Source: Thermoflexibacter ruber (GTDB taxonomy: Bacteria > Bacteroidota > Bacteroidia > Cytophagales > Thermoflexibacteraceae). From it: a stretch of DNA of 64,000 nucleotides. The stretch covers positions 1 through 64,000 of the forward strand of contig NZ_FONY01000032.1 of NCBI RefSeq assembly GCF_900113045.1, written 5' to 3'. Under the pieces are notes generated by a model that ran no database searches, was not told the origin of the DNA, and was given only the letters and a program-made list of their open reading frames with translations. Within the stretch, counting starts at the first letter, position 1, and each line of letters opens with the position of its first letter. Below, one piece after another: positions 27,432 to 37,165 of this stretch. The position numbers and the translations under genes are program-made.

Positions 27432-28190
27432 ATGAAACATTACAAAGTTGTAGTATGTCAGGTTTATTTATTAATCTTCTCTCTTGCCTTATTTGCCCAG
27501 GACGAAGATTCTACTCAATTAGATAAATCTTTTAAATTTTCAGGGGATATTTCTATAACCAACAATGGGATTTCGCTTATTCCTTCGTTTGCCTTGGGTA
27601 AACCTGCATTACTTGCTTTTTTCTCTGCAAAAAAAGGAAGATTCAGCTACGAACCCCAATCTGGATTTAGCTTAGAAGCTAAGCCGTGGTTTACTTCGCA
27701 TTGGCTACGATATAAACTCGTTCATAGGCAGGTATTTGATTTAGGTATAGGGACTTCTTTTTCTGCTGCTTTTTTTAGTTCAAGTATTGTGAGCAATGGA
27801 GTAGTCAGGGAGGCTATCTTAGCAGAACGCTTCATTAACTTAGAAGTCATGCCCGTTTATAAAATTTCTGAAACATCTTCTATCAGCCTAATGTATTGGT
27901 ATGGATTCAATGTAGGAAAAGAAGCCAATACAGAAAGATTGCACTTCCTGACACTCAACGGCAATTTTTTTAGTATCCCCTTGGGGAAAAACTGGCGGGG
28001 CAGGCTTATCCCTCAAGTTTTTTATTTGTTTCAAGATGGGCGAGAAGGCATATATTTTTCTAACACACTCGGCATAGCCCACCGCAAGTTACCTCTTTGG
28101 CTGTCTTCGCAAATTAATCAGCCTATCCGCACCAATGTAGAGCCTAATTTGGGCTTTTTGTGGAATATCCTACTAACTTATTCGTTCTAA
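27432..28190 (+). CDS. Outer-membrane beta-barrel-like protein of unknown function
   Basis: 252 residues with a signal peptide (VYLLIFSLALFAQ). The mature protein is rich in alternating strands (SLEAKPWFTSHWLRYKLVHRQVFDLGIGTSFSAAFF, SISLMYWYGFNVG) and ends in an aromatic residue (LLTYSF), the usual signature of outer-membrane barrels. No named family was recognised. The frame could begin at a TTG 24 bases earlier, but the ATG at 27432 sits directly at the signal peptide. It is convergent with the LptF/LptG gene, 16 bases away. Confidence 0.65.
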   Translation: MKHYKVVVCQVYLLIFSLALFAQDEDSTQLDKSFKFSGDISITNNGISLIPSFALGKPALLAFFSAKKGRFSYEPQSGFSLEAKPWFTSHWLRYKLVHRQVFDLGIGTSFSAAFFSSSIVSNGVVREAILAERFINLEVMPVYKISETSSISLMYWYGFNVGKEANTERLHFLTLNGNFFSIPLGKNWRGRLIPQVFYLFQDGREGIYFSNTLGIAHRKLPLWLSSQINQPIRTNVEPNLGFLWNILLTYSF

Positions 28191-28206
28191 GCAACTTTTC
28201 TAAAAT

Positions 28207-29679
28207 CTATTCACTGACTTGTATATTAGCTTTTTTAGCAAGAGAGGCTTTCCAATACTTTTCCTTGAAGCGATTGAAGAAAATGTAATAAACATCTGCA
28301 TCGAATAGACGAGAGTCGAAGTAGGCTTGGCGCAAGAAAAATAAGCCAAAAATAGCCAAGATACCATTTGCCATCCAAACCCCAGTCAGTAGCCCTGTTA
28401 CCCCTTCTTTGGCATATTTTTGCCCTGTAATAGTCAATACATAAAACAGAATAAAAAATACTATAGAAACTAACACAGGTACACCAAAACCTCCCTTTTT
28501 AATAATAGCTCCTAAAGGAGCCCCGATAAGAAACATAATAAAACACGCCACCGAAAAAGTAATTTTCTGGTGCATTTCTATACGATATACGCGTGAGTCA
28601 GTACGCAGTGTTTCTACTCTTTCTTTGGAGGCTGTGATTAAGTTTTTGATATTGCGTGTCTTATTGATAGCCTTATCATAAAACATAAACATATCTTCGG
28701 GGTTTATGACTTTTTTAAATTGAGTATAGTGTTTAGGCAAGGTATCTATACCTCTGGTCAAACTGTCATGGAGTATCGCCCCAAACTGATAATCGTAGTA
28801 AGGTTTAGAAATATGCGGTGTATTAGATAAGTAATGAGAGGCTTCCCTGTCCAAAGAATCTGCTACTTTCCTTAGTTCAAACATGGTCATCATTACCCTG
28901 TGAGATTTGAAAAGTTCTTCTGGAGTGCGATTCATGCCTAAGGCTTCCAAAGAAAAAACAAATTTAGCTTTTTTAAAATTATCTCTAACGAACTCCCTTT
29001 TGTAAGTATTTTCTGTTTGAGGCTCTGAAAAGCGATAACCATTTTGCAGTTCTATCACCAAATAGCTATCATTCAAGATATTATACATTTTCCCTGTATC
29101 TGCAATAATTAGGTCAGTATTTCCTCTTCTCGTAGTATGGTCATAAATCATTACGCCGTAAATGCCATTCCCGCCATCTCGGTCTTTGCGTTCTATGCGA
29201 ATGCGGTAATCTGGTAAGTCATTGTAAAATCCACCTTCTTTGAACTCTAAGGCTGGTTTTTTCTGTCTAATATCATAAATGAGGCTATAAGCACGCAAAT
29301 TTGCCTCTGGAGCTACGTAATTGTTAGAAAGAAAAGCAACCACAGAAATAAATACTGCATATACGCCCACAGGCAATAAGATACGCAAAAGAGAAATACC
29401 TGAACTTTTAATAGCGGTCAGTTCGCTATGCTCTCCCAAATTCCCAAAGCACATCAGCGAAGCTAAGAGCGTAGCTAAAGGAAAAGTCATTTGTGTCAAA
29501 GTGAGTGCAAAATAGAAAAATACTCTCAAATAGACATCTAAGCCCAAATCTTTGCCGACCAAATCCTCCAAGTATTGGGAAATGAAAACAGTAAAAAGGA
29601 TAAATAATACTACAAAAAAAGTAAGAAAAAAGGTAGGAATAAAGGCTTTGGTAACAAGTTTGTCTATTTTGGTAAACAC
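28207..29679 (-). CDS. LptF/LptG family permease (LPS export ABC transporter)
   Basis: 490 residues with the YjgP/YjgQ layout: three N-terminal membrane segments (FIPTFFLTFFVVLFILFTVF; YFALTLTQMTFPLATLLASLM, followed by the conserved ELTAIKSSGIS coupling helix; ILLPVGVYAVFISVVAFLSN), a large periplasmic beta-jellyroll region, and three C-terminal segments (after KITFSVACFIMFLIGAPLG). Together with LptB and LptC it would extract LPS from the inner membrane and pass it to an LptA/OstA-type bridge such as the protein at 1050-3140. The start is GTG; no ATG is available upstream in frame. TATTTTTG for this strand at 29736-29743 may be its -7 box. Confidence 0.9.
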   Translation of the reverse strand: MFTKIDKLVTKAFIPTFFLTFFVVLFILFTVFISQYLEDLVGKDLGLDVYLRVFFYFALTLTQMTFPLATLLASLMCFGNLGEHSELTAIKSSGISLLRILLPVGVYAVFISVVAFLSNNYVAPEANLRAYSLIYDIRQKKPALEFKEGGFYNDLPDYRIRIERKDRDGGNGIYGVMIYDHTTRRGNTDLIIADTGKMYNILNDSYLVIELQNGYRFSEPQTENTYKREFVRDNFKKAKFVFSLEALGMNRTPEELFKSHRVMMTMFELRKVADSLDREASHYLSNTPHISKPYYDYQFGAILHDSLTRGIDTLPKHYTQFKKVINPEDMFMFYDKAINKTRNIKNLITASKERVETLRTDSRVYRIEMHQKITFSVACFIMFLIGAPLGAIIKKGGFGVPVLVSIVFFILFYVLTITGQKYAKEGVTGLLTGVWMANGILAIFGLFFLRQAYFDSRLFDADVYYIFFNRFKEKYWKASLAKKANIQVSE

Positions 29680-29874
29680 TTTGTATAGTAAATTATAGGT
29701 AATCAGACTGATTTTAGTATTTTAAATACAATTTACAAAAATAATGTTTAAGTATTGAAAGCTAATAAGTTGTCAGTTAATTATTCTTAAAAAAAATAAT
29801 AAAGTCATAAATACAACTCAGGTATTGGCTTTATTTTGTAATTTTGAATGAGTAAAAATCAAAAGTCATAGGAT

Positions 29875-30735
29875 TTGCCTCTACTTTTTCATATTGGATT
29901 TTTAGAAATTGCTTGGGTAGATATAATTGATATAGCCTTAGTGAGTGTATTGCTTTTTCAACTTTATAAGTTGGTAAAAGGCACAGTAGCATTGAAAATC
30001 TTTATTGGATTTCTGGTTTTATATCTCATTTTTCTTATCGTACAAGCTACACAGATGAAACTGCTGTCCGTCATCTTAGACCAGTTCATGGGGGTAGGCG
30101 TATTGGCGGCATTGATTCTTTTTCAGCAAGAAATCCGTTCTTTCCTCTTGCTCTTAGGTAAGTCGGCAGAGTTTCAAGGCTTTGACTTTTTCAAATGGAG
30201 TAAAAACAATAAAGAATATGACTTGAAAATTACTCCTATTATAGATGCACTCAAAGTCCTTTCAGATGAATATACAGGCGGTCTTATTGTCATTTCAAAA
30301 ACCTCTGACCTCAACAATTACGCTGAAACAGGAGATTTGTTAGATGCTGAACTCTCTAAGCGGCTACTGCTTGCCATTTTTAATAAAGAGAGTCCTTTGC
30401 ACGATGGAGCGGTACTCATCGTAGAAGGACGCATCAAAGCAGCTCGTTGTATCCTACCTGTTTCTCAAAATCCCAATCTCCCCGCTAACATGGGGTTAAG
30501 GCATCGCGCCGCTTTAGGTATTTCAGAAGTAACTGACGTATTGGTGTTGGTAGTTTCCGAGCAGACAGGACATATTTCCGTTATTCAGAACGGAAAAATA
30601 AGCACCAATCTAATGCTATCAGAAGTAAGGCAAAGAATCAATTTGTATATTTCTGCCGAAATAGAAACTCAGGAAGAGAAAGACAAAAAACCTCTTTCCG
30701 AAGAAATCCCTCCTCCCCAAGCTATCAAACATTAG
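29875..30735 (+). CDS. cdaA: Diadenylate cyclase (CdaA type)
   Basis: 286 residues: three N-terminal membrane segments (about 12-80), then a DAC domain with the DGA motif (177-179, SPLHDGAVLIVEG) and the RHR motif (209-211, MGLRHRAALG). It makes c-di-AMP from two ATP at the cytoplasmic face, controlling potassium and cell-wall homeostasis in other bacteria. The start is TTG: an in-frame TAG lies only 6 bases upstream and no ATG is near, so the codon choice is forced; an AGGA stretch just before may serve as ribosome site. No CdaR or GlmM partner is adjacent. Confidence 0.93.
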   Translation: MPLLFHIGFLEIAWVDIIDIALVSVLLFQLYKLVKGTVALKIFIGFLVLYLIFLIVQATQMKLLSVILDQFMGVGVLAALILFQQEIRSFLLLLGKSAEFQGFDFFKWSKNNKEYDLKITPIIDALKVLSDEYTGGLIVISKTSDLNNYAETGDLLDAELSKRLLLAIFNKESPLHDGAVLIVEGRIKAARCILPVSQNPNLPANMGLRHRAALGISEVTDVLVLVVSEQTGHISVIQNGKISTNLMLSEVRQRINLYISAEIETQEEKDKKPLSEEIPPPQAIKH

Positions 30736-30809
30736 TTTTTGCTTATTGGGTAAGATAATCTTATATCTTTTGATAGCTTTGCATTATTTCCAAAGTCAAA
30801 ATAAAGAAA

Positions 30810-31931
30810 ATGAAAGATAATTGGTTCAAAATCAAAAATGAGCAAGACTTAGACACTCCTTCACTGCTCATTTTCAAAGAGAAAGTATTGCACAATATCC
30901 AAGAAATGTTACATATCGTAGGTATGCCTGATCGCCTCATGCCCCATGTAAAAACCTACAAGATGGTAGAAATAGTACAAATGCAGTTGGCAAGCGGAAT
31001 CACCAAGTTCAAAGCCTCTACTATCGCTGAGGCAGAGATGACCGCTATGGCAGGAGGCAAGTTCGTACTCATTGCTCATCAGTTAGTAGGTAATAAAATA
31101 AACCGCTTATTTCACTTGCAAAAAAAATATCCCGAAGTGCATTTTGCTTCTTTGGTAGATTGCAGAGTAGTTGCTGAGGCTATCAATGCCACTTTTGCCA
31201 AAGAAAATAGTTGTGCGTATGTGTTTATTGATGTCAATAATGCTATGGACAGAAGCGGCTTAGAGGTCAATGAAGAATTATTAGCTTTCTACCAAGACTT
31301 AGTTTACTCAAAAAAATATCCACACCTGATTTGCGAAGGTTTGCATGTGTACGATGGCAATTTTAGACAAAGTGATTTTGAAGAAAGAAAAAATGAAATA
31401 AACAAAGCCTTTGAGCCTGTTAATCAAATCATTGAAAAAATACAAGCTATGGGTTTGCCTACACCTATGGTAGTTTGTGGAGGGACTCCCGCCTTTACGG
31501 TTCATGCTTTACGACCACAAGTGTATTGCAGTCCAGGAACTTGCCTCATTTCAGATTGGGGGTATAGTGATTCTCTCCCAGAGCAAGCCTTTGAATGGGC
31601 GGGTGTCTTAATGACCAGAGTGATTTCTAAACCTAAACAAGGCTACATTACCTTAGACCTCGGGCACAAAGCCGTTGCCTCAGAAAACCCCTTGACAAAG
31701 CGAGTAAAATTCCTTAACTTGGCTGATTACCAATTCGTCTCTCAAAGTGAGGAGCATTTGGTCTTAGAGGTCAAAGACTGGGAAAGTATCTCCATAGGAC
31801 AAATTCTATACGGGATTCCTTACCATATCTGCCCAACTATCAACTTGTATAACGAGGTATATGTGGTTGAGCATCAAGAAGTAGTCGGCACTTGGCAGGT
31901 AATTGCCAGAAATAGAAAAATTACATTGTGA
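30810..31931 (+). CDS. D-threonine aldolase/alanine-racemase-fold PLP enzyme
   Basis: 373 residues with the alanine-racemase-type barrel. The PLP lysine is in MPHVKTYKM. GLHVYDGNF, VVCGGTPAF and SPGTCLISDW are phosphate and cofactor-site features, and the C-terminal HICPTINLY carries metal-binding residues of the D-threonine/D-serine dehydratase-aldolase family. It probably cleaves or dehydrates a D-3-hydroxyamino acid. It is followed by an orphan MoaD gene and, convergently, by an L-threonine aldolase, so both stereospecific types lie within 1.5 kb. Confidence 0.87.
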   Translation: MKDNWFKIKNEQDLDTPSLLIFKEKVLHNIQEMLHIVGMPDRLMPHVKTYKMVEIVQMQLASGITKFKASTIAEAEMTAMAGGKFVLIAHQLVGNKINRLFHLQKKYPEVHFASLVDCRVVAEAINATFAKENSCAYVFIDVNNAMDRSGLEVNEELLAFYQDLVYSKKYPHLICEGLHVYDGNFRQSDFEERKNEINKAFEPVNQIIEKIQAMGLPTPMVVCGGTPAFTVHALRPQVYCSPGTCLISDWGYSDSLPEQAFEWAGVLMTRVISKPKQGYITLDLGHKAVASENPLTKRVKFLNLADYQFVSQSEEHLVLEVKDWESISIGQILYGIPYHICPTINLYNEVYVVEHQEVVGTWQVIARNRKITL

Positions 31932-31957
31932 TAATACATTAGCATAAAAATATATCC

Positions 31958-32200
31958 ATGAAAGTAGAAATTATCTTATTCGGAATTACCAAAGAAATCA
32001 TAGGAAAAGATAAGCTAACTCTTGATTTACAAGAAAATAGCAAAGTCATTCAAGTCATGGAAAGACTCTATGTGGACTATCCCAAGCTAAAAAATCTAAA
32101 GTCGCTCTTAGTAGCCGTCAATAGCGAATATGCCGAAGATGAGCAGGTACTTAGCGAAAAAGATGAAATAGCCTTGATTCCTCCTGTAAGTGGTGGATAA
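31958..32200 (+). CDS. MoaD/ThiS-family small sulfur carrier
   Basis: 80 residues with the ubiquitin-like beta-grasp fold and C-terminal PPVSGG, the di-glycine tail that is adenylated and thiocarboxylated. MoaD supplies sulfur for molybdopterin; ThiS does so for thiazole. The sequence (LFGITKEIIGKDKLTL at the start, DEIALIPPVSGG at the end) is closer to MoaD. No other molybdopterin gene is in the window, so the pathway is inferred. It follows the D-threonine-aldolase-like gene by 26 bases. Confidence 0.85.
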   Translation: MKVEIILFGITKEIIGKDKLTLDLQENSKVIQVMERLYVDYPKLKNLKSLLVAVNSEYAEDEQVLSEKDEIALIPPVSGG

Positions 32201-32207
32201 TAGCAGT

Positions 32208-33227
32208 TCAATAACTTTTCAGCACTTTGACTACTTTTTCCAACATGGCATCATCAAAATCTAAATGTGTTACCATGCGAATACTTTGCTTGCTAAAAGG
32301 ATTGGCTAATATACCTTGCGCTTTGAGCCAAGCACTGAAATCAGCAGGAGAAAGATTATCAATAAGTTGGAAAATGACAATATTGGTGTAAACAGGAACT
32401 ACCTGAGCTATATAAGGAAGTTCTGCCAAAGTTTCGGCTAATGTTTTGGCTCTTCGGTGGTCATCGGCTAACCTTTCTATATGATTATCAAGAGCATAGA
32501 TAGCTGCCGCCGCTAAATAACCTGCCTGCCTCATGCCTCCCCCAAATAGCTTGCGGACTCTTTTGGCTTTTTTGATGTGTTCCTCTGTTCCTAACAAAGC
32601 AGAACCTACGGGCGCGCCCAATCCTTTGGAAAAGCATACAGAAATCGTGTCAAAGTATTTTCCATGTACTTCAGCCTTCTCACTCGTAGCTACCAAAGCA
32701 TTAAAGATACGCGCTCCGTCCAAGTGCATTTTTAAGCCTTTTTCTTTGCTCAATTTACTAATAGCTTCTATTTCAATAGCATTATAATAACAACCTCCAC
32801 CTTTGTTCACTGTATTTTCTAAGGCAACCAAGGCAGTAGGAGGAAAATGAATATCGTCAGGATTAATATTTTCTAATACATCTTCTGGCGTAAACTTTCC
32901 ATAAGAAGAATGAATCAAACGTACCGAAGCATGAGAATTTGCCATGATTCCCCCCGCTTCATAGTTATAAATGTGTGCCATGCGGTCGCAAATGACTTCC
33001 TCTTGTGGTTGGGTCAGAATGCGAATAGCAATTTGGTTGGTCATCGTTCCAGATGGGCAGAAAAGTGCAGCTTCTTTACCAAATAAATTAGCCACTTTTT
33101 GCTCTAAGGCATTCACGCTGGGGTCTTCCCCGTAAACATCGTCGCCTACTTCCGCATGAAACATCGCTTCTAACATTGCTGGCGTAGGCTTGGTAACAGT
33201 ATCACTTCTTAAGTCTATAAAACGCAT
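32208..33227 (-). CDS. L-threonine aldolase (low-specificity, GLY1/LtaE family)
   Basis: 339 residues starting [22 protein letters not shown], the classical family N terminus. [15 protein letters not shown] follows, then [24 protein letters not shown]-type Asp/Arg residues and the PLP-lysine segment [14 protein letters not shown]. It cleaves L-threonine or L-allo-threonine to glycine and acetaldehyde using PLP. It is cytoplasmic. The gene is convergent with moaD, 7 bases apart, and preceded by a perfect palindromic repeat. Confidence 0.93.
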   Translation of the reverse strand: MRFIDLRSDTVTKPTPAMLEAMFHAEVGDDVYGEDPSVNALEQKVANLFGKEAALFCPSGTMTNQIAIRILTQPQEEVICDRMAHIYNYEAGGIMANSHASVRLIHSSYGKFTPEDVLENINPDDIHFPPTALVALENTVNKGGGCYYNAIEIEAISKLSKEKGLKMHLDGARIFNALVATSEKAEVHGKYFDTISVCFSKGLGAPVGSALLGTEEHIKKAKRVRKLFGGGMRQAGYLAAAAIYALDNHIERLADDHRRAKTLAETLAELPYIAQVVPVYTNIVIFQLIDNLSPADFSAWLKAQGILANPFSKQSIRMVTHLDFDDAMLEKVVKVLKSY

Positions 33228-33253
33228 CGAGTCTAATCGTTTAAGTTATACTC

Positions 33254-33286
33254 ACCTCTGGCAGGTTTTGTAAACCTGCCAGAGGT
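33254..33286. repeat. Perfect palindromic repeat, 15-base arms
   Basis: ACCTCTGGCAGGTTT (33254-33268) and its exact complement (33272-33286) flank a 3-base loop. The CAGGTTT/AAACCTG core is a form common between genes in Bacteroidota. Decayed relatives may be at 3153-3181 and 50622-50656. Confidence 0.65.
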
Positions 33287-33484
33287 AAAAGATTGATAAT
33301 AATACTTTTTTACTCAAAATAAATTCACAAACTAATTTTGCTTGGGTATATTTTGTAATTCTACCTACAAGATTAAACTTTTTAAAAGAAAATAACAAAA
33401 TCTACTGCAAAGTAAGTCATTAGTAATGGTTTTATCCATTATTTTTGGGCATCAAATTCTCAACCTTATAACTTAAAATTTTAC

Positions 33485-34486
33485 ATGGTCATTACTTTTG
33501 GTGAAATGATGATGCGACTTTCTCCTCCTGATTTCCAACGTTTTGAGCAAGCCAACACTTTGGAAATTATCTTTGGAGGGTGTGAGTCCAACGTGGCAGT
33601 AGCTTTGGCGAATTGGGAGATGCCCGCCTCGCATGTTACTCGCTTCCCTTCCAATCCTTTGGGGAAGGCAGCAAAACAATTTTTAGATAAAAACGGAGTT
33701 CATACCTCTTTCATTCAGCTACAAGGGGAAAGATTGGGCTTGTATTTTCTGGAAAATGGGGTAGCCATGCGTGCAGGACGCATTGTGTATGACAGATACC
33801 ATTCCGCTTTTGCAGAAATAGAAGTAGGTGCATTTGACTGGGAGCAGATTTTTGAAAGTGCCAAATGGTTTCACTGGTCAGGCATTACTCCTGCACTTTC
33901 AGAAAACTGTGCTAAAGAATGTTTAAGAGCCTTAGAAGTAGCTAAGCAGAAAAATGTCTTTGTTTCTGCGGATATTTACTATCGCTCCAATCTTTGGAAA
34001 TACGGCAAAAAGCCCCAAGAGGTCATGCCTGAACTGGTGCAGTACTGTGATTTGGTGCTGGCAAATGAGCAAAACTTAGAGGAGATTTTTGGAATAAAAA
34101 TGGAAAAAACAGCCAATCCTTTTGTGAGTTCAGCAAGTAAAATGATAGAAAAGTACCCTAAAATCAAAAAAGTAGTAGATACAGAACGCATTTCTATCAG
34201 TGCCTCTCACAACCAAATCAAAGCAAAGATGTTTAACGGCAAAGATTTTTTAGAAACAGAGTATCAAGAAATCAATCCTATAGTAGATAGAATCGGTGGA
34301 GGCGATGCTTTTATGGCAGGATTGATTTATGGTTTGCTTAGCTATCAAGATGACCAAAAAGCTCTGGATTTTGGGATATGTGCTTCCGCATTGAAGCATA
34401 CCATAGAGGGAGATACTAACTTAGCTACTGTAGCAGAGATAGAAAACTTGATGCGTGGAGATGCCTCTGGAAGATTAAAAAGGTAA
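33485..34486 (+). CDS. PfkB-family sugar kinase, 2-keto-3-deoxygluconate kinase-like
   Basis: 333 residues starting MVITFGEMMMRLSPP, the KdgK-type N terminus. The ribokinase-fold motif IFGGCESNVAVALANWE follows, and the C-terminal catalytic motif DRIGGGDAFMAGLIYGLL, whose Asp is the base. KdgK phosphorylates 2-keto-3-deoxygluconate for the Entner-Doudoroff or uronate pathway. No KDPG aldolase gene is adjacent, so the substrate is an inference from the N-terminal motif; another sugar acid is possible. It is monocistronic. Confidence 0.85.
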   Translation: MVITFGEMMMRLSPPDFQRFEQANTLEIIFGGCESNVAVALANWEMPASHVTRFPSNPLGKAAKQFLDKNGVHTSFIQLQGERLGLYFLENGVAMRAGRIVYDRYHSAFAEIEVGAFDWEQIFESAKWFHWSGITPALSENCAKECLRALEVAKQKNVFVSADIYYRSNLWKYGKKPQEVMPELVQYCDLVLANEQNLEEIFGIKMEKTANPFVSSASKMIEKYPKIKKVVDTERISISASHNQIKAKMFNGKDFLETEYQEINPIVDRIGGGDAFMAGLIYGLLSYQDDQKALDFGICASALKHTIEGDTNLATVAEIENLMRGDASGRLKR

Positions 34487-34630
34487 ACGCAAAGACCCAT
34501 AGCTTGTCATTTGAAGTCCTTGCGTTCCTTTACTATTGCATCCACCTAAAAACTTGCTGCAAAGTTATATTTGATACTGAAAATAAGCCTAAAAATCGGA
34601 TTAGAAAAGCATTAGAAGTTTCTTAGACCT

Positions 34631-35800
34631 TTATAAACTGTATGAAAGCATATATAGTCGCATTACTCTTTCCGCAGTATGCTCCAAAAGCATATCTGCT
34701 TGGTTCATAGCATCTTGCAAGCTCATAGGTCTATCAACAATAGCAAATAAGCCATCAAAGCCATGTTGATAAAGTATGTGATGCTCTTTTCCAAGTGTCC
34801 CCGCAATACCTATTACAGGTAAGTGGTATTGCTTAGCCAATTTAGCCACTCCCCAAGGCACTTTCCCAAAAACAGTTTGAAAGTCCATAGCTCCCTCTCC
34901 AGTAATTACTAAGTCGCGGTTTTGAGGAGAAAATTTCTTAATAACATGCTCTAATTGCGTGATTCCTAAGACTACTTCTACCCCTTTTTGCATTTTTGCT
35001 TGCAGAAAAGCCATAAGACCATATCCCAAACCTCCTGCTGCGCCTGTGCCTTGTTGATGTTGTAAACCTTTTAGATTCGGAAAAGTATTTTCTACTAAAC
35101 CAGCAAAATAAGTCAAATTTTCTTCTAAAATCTGTACCGCTTCTGGGTCTGCTCCCTTTTGTGGAGCAAAAACAGCAGAAGCTCCCTTTTCTCCAAGTAA
35201 GGGATTGGTAACATCACAAGCCACAATAAATTCGATATGCGCTGGTTTATGAAAATTTGAAACCTCTATTTTTTTGATTTCTTTCAAATTACCTCCACAT
35301 ACCTGTATTTCTTTTCCATTTTCATCTAAAAATTGTACCCCTAAGGCTTGTAGCATACCCGCACCAGCATCATTTGTTGCACTTCCGCCTATACATACAA
35401 CTATTGTAGCTGGGGAAGCACCAGATAAATTTTGCCAAGCGTTTTGAATCAGTTGTCCTGTACCGAAGGTGCTGGTTTTAAGCGGATTGCGTTCCTCTAA
35501 GGCAAGCAAGGGCAAGCCAGAAGCCGTTGCCATTTCTATAATTGCTGTATTTTCTTGCTCTAAAATGGCGTAAGAAGCTAAGATTTCCTTGCCAAGTGGG
35601 TTTTTAGCTTGGATAGCAACTTTTCTTCCTTTTTTCGCTTCAAGGATTGCATCTATCGTTCCCTCTCCCCCATCTGCCATAGGTATTTTAAAAATCTCTG
35701 CCGAGGGACAGACTTTGAGTATGCCTCTTTCTATGCTATTAGCTACCTCTTGGGCAGAAAGCGAACCTTTGAAGCTATCAGGAGCAATGAGAATTTTCAT
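34631..35800 (-). CDS. Glycerate kinase
   Basis: 389 residues starting MKILIAPDSFKGSLSAQEVA with MADGGEGTIDA, CIGGSATNDAGAGMLQALG, and VITGEGAMDFQTVFGKVPWGVAK, all diagnostic of family-1 glycerate kinases (GarK/GlxK). It phosphorylates D-glycerate to 2- or 3-phosphoglycerate using ATP; family-1 enzymes usually give 2-phosphoglycerate. It is the last gene of a three-gene minus-strand run, starting 16 bases after the kynurenine monooxygenase stop. Confidence 0.93.
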   Translation of the reverse strand: MKILIAPDSFKGSLSAQEVANSIERGILKVCPSAEIFKIPMADGGEGTIDAILEAKKGRKVAIQAKNPLGKEILASYAILEQENTAIIEMATASGLPLLALEERNPLKTSTFGTGQLIQNAWQNLSGASPATIVVCIGGSATNDAGAGMLQALGVQFLDENGKEIQVCGGNLKEIKKIEVSNFHKPAHIEFIVACDVTNPLLGEKGASAVFAPQKGADPEAVQILEENLTYFAGLVENTFPNLKGLQHQQGTGAAGGLGYGLMAFLQAKMQKGVEVVLGITQLEHVIKKFSPQNRDLVITGEGAMDFQTVFGKVPWGVAKLAKQYHLPVIGIAGTLGKEHHILYQHGFDGLFAIVDRPMSLQDAMNQADMLLEHTAERVMRLYMLSYSL

Positions 35801-35816
35801 GGTAGGCTTATATTCT

Positions 35817-37154
35817 TCAGCTCAGTCTTCTGGTAACTTCCTCTAAAACTAAATCCTCCCAAATATGCTCTATATGAGGGAGTTGCATAATCTCGCTCAT
35901 GATTGCATCTTGTTTTTTACCTTTGGCTAAGGCTTCGGAGTATCGAGTTTCAGGGCTAAAAGTTACCATGCTGTAAAGTGGAGTCCATTTCTCAGGATAG
36001 AGTTCATACATTTTTGCCTCTATTTTTTTTCTAAGCAAAAACTTCTCATCAGCTACTAAGTCCCTCATTTCTACAAAGTTGTTCAATGCCAACTCTGCAA
36101 TCGCATTGGCGTCTGGAATACGTTTTTCTTGGTATTCTTGCAAACTGATTTCCCAGTTGTCTAAGTGCTTGTCCAAAATTTCATTGAGTACATAGCAATC
36201 TTCAAAACCAGCATTCATGCCTTGCCCGTAAAAAGGCACGATAGCATGGGCGGCATCTCCTATCAAAGCCACTCCAGAGCGATATACCCAAGGCTGACTC
36301 TTGACCATGACCAAAGAGGAAGTAGGATTAGTAAAAAATTCCTCTACAAGATTTGGTAAAACCGAGAAAGCATCAGGAAAAGTTGCTTTGAAAAAGTCGG
36401 TAACGTCTTGTGAAGATTTTAACGTAGCAAAAGAAGGTTTGCCCTCATAAGGAAAAAACAAAGTACAAGTAAAACTTCCGTCTATGTTAGGCAAAGCTAT
36501 CAACATAAAACTCTTTCGAGGCCAGATATGGAGTGCATTTTTATCTAAGGCATGACTTCCGTCTGGCAGAGAAGGGATGGTAAGTTCCTTGTATCCATAT
36601 TCTAAGTAGGTCTGAGCATAATTGAACCTGTCTGTTTTTTGCATTGCCAGCCTGACCGCAGAAAAAGCCCCGTCAGCCCCAAATATTATATCTGCACTGA
36701 TTTGGCTTTTTTCTTGACTTTCAGTATCTTGTAGATAAATTACTTTTTTTTCTAAGTCTAAATCTTCACAACGCTGATGAAAATAAAACTTTACTTTTTC
36801 TTCTTTCTCGGCATAATCAATAAGTTCAATGTTTAATAAAGCCCTTGATACCGAGTAAATTGCTTGCCCTTCTTTGCCGTATGGTTGGAAAGTGAGATGT
36901 CCCTGCAAGTCGTGAATCATTCGCCCGTGCATAGGAATAGCAATTTTTTTGATTTTCTCTGCAATACCTACTTTTTCCAAAGCCCTCCATCCTCTATCGC
37001 TCAAAGCCAAGTTGATAGAACGACCTCCCACGTACCCTTTGTGGCGAGGGTCGTCTCTTCGCTCATACACTTCCACTTGATATCCTCTTTTAGACAAAAA
37101 AATAGATAAAAGTGAACCTACTAAACCTGCTCCAAGGATAGCTACTTTTTTCAT
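35817..37154 (-). CDS. kmo: Kynurenine 3-monooxygenase
   Basis: 445 residues: the FAD-binding GxGxxG motif is in MKKVAILGAGLVGSLLSIFL, then GRSINLALSDRGWRALEKVG, which is characteristic of kynurenine 3-monooxygenase, and the flavin motif GDAAHAIVPFYGQGMNAGFED. It hydroxylates L-kynurenine with NADPH and O2 to 3-hydroxykynurenine, a step from tryptophan to NAD. The C-terminal helix that anchors eukaryotic enzymes to membranes is lacking, as usual in bacteria. No other pathway gene (tryptophan dioxygenase, kynureninase) is in the window. It is the middle gene of the run, 11 bases after the holin-like gene. Confidence 0.93.
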   Translation of the reverse strand: MKKVAILGAGLVGSLLSIFLSKRGYQVEVYERRDDPRHKGYVGGRSINLALSDRGWRALEKVGIAEKIKKIAIPMHGRMIHDLQGHLTFQPYGKEGQAIYSVSRALLNIELIDYAEKEEKVKFYFHQRCEDLDLEKKVIYLQDTESQEKSQISADIIFGADGAFSAVRLAMQKTDRFNYAQTYLEYGYKELTIPSLPDGSHALDKNALHIWPRKSFMLIALPNIDGSFTCTLFFPYEGKPSFATLKSSQDVTDFFKATFPDAFSVLPNLVEEFFTNPTSSLVMVKSQPWVYRSGVALIGDAAHAIVPFYGQGMNAGFEDCYVLNEILDKHLDNWEISLQEYQEKRIPDANAIAELALNNFVEMRDLVADEKFLLRKKIEAKMYELYPEKWTPLYSMVTFSPETRYSEALAKGKKQDAIMSEIMQLPHIEHIWEDLVLEEVTRRLS

Positions 37155-37165
37155 ACCAAAGCGTG

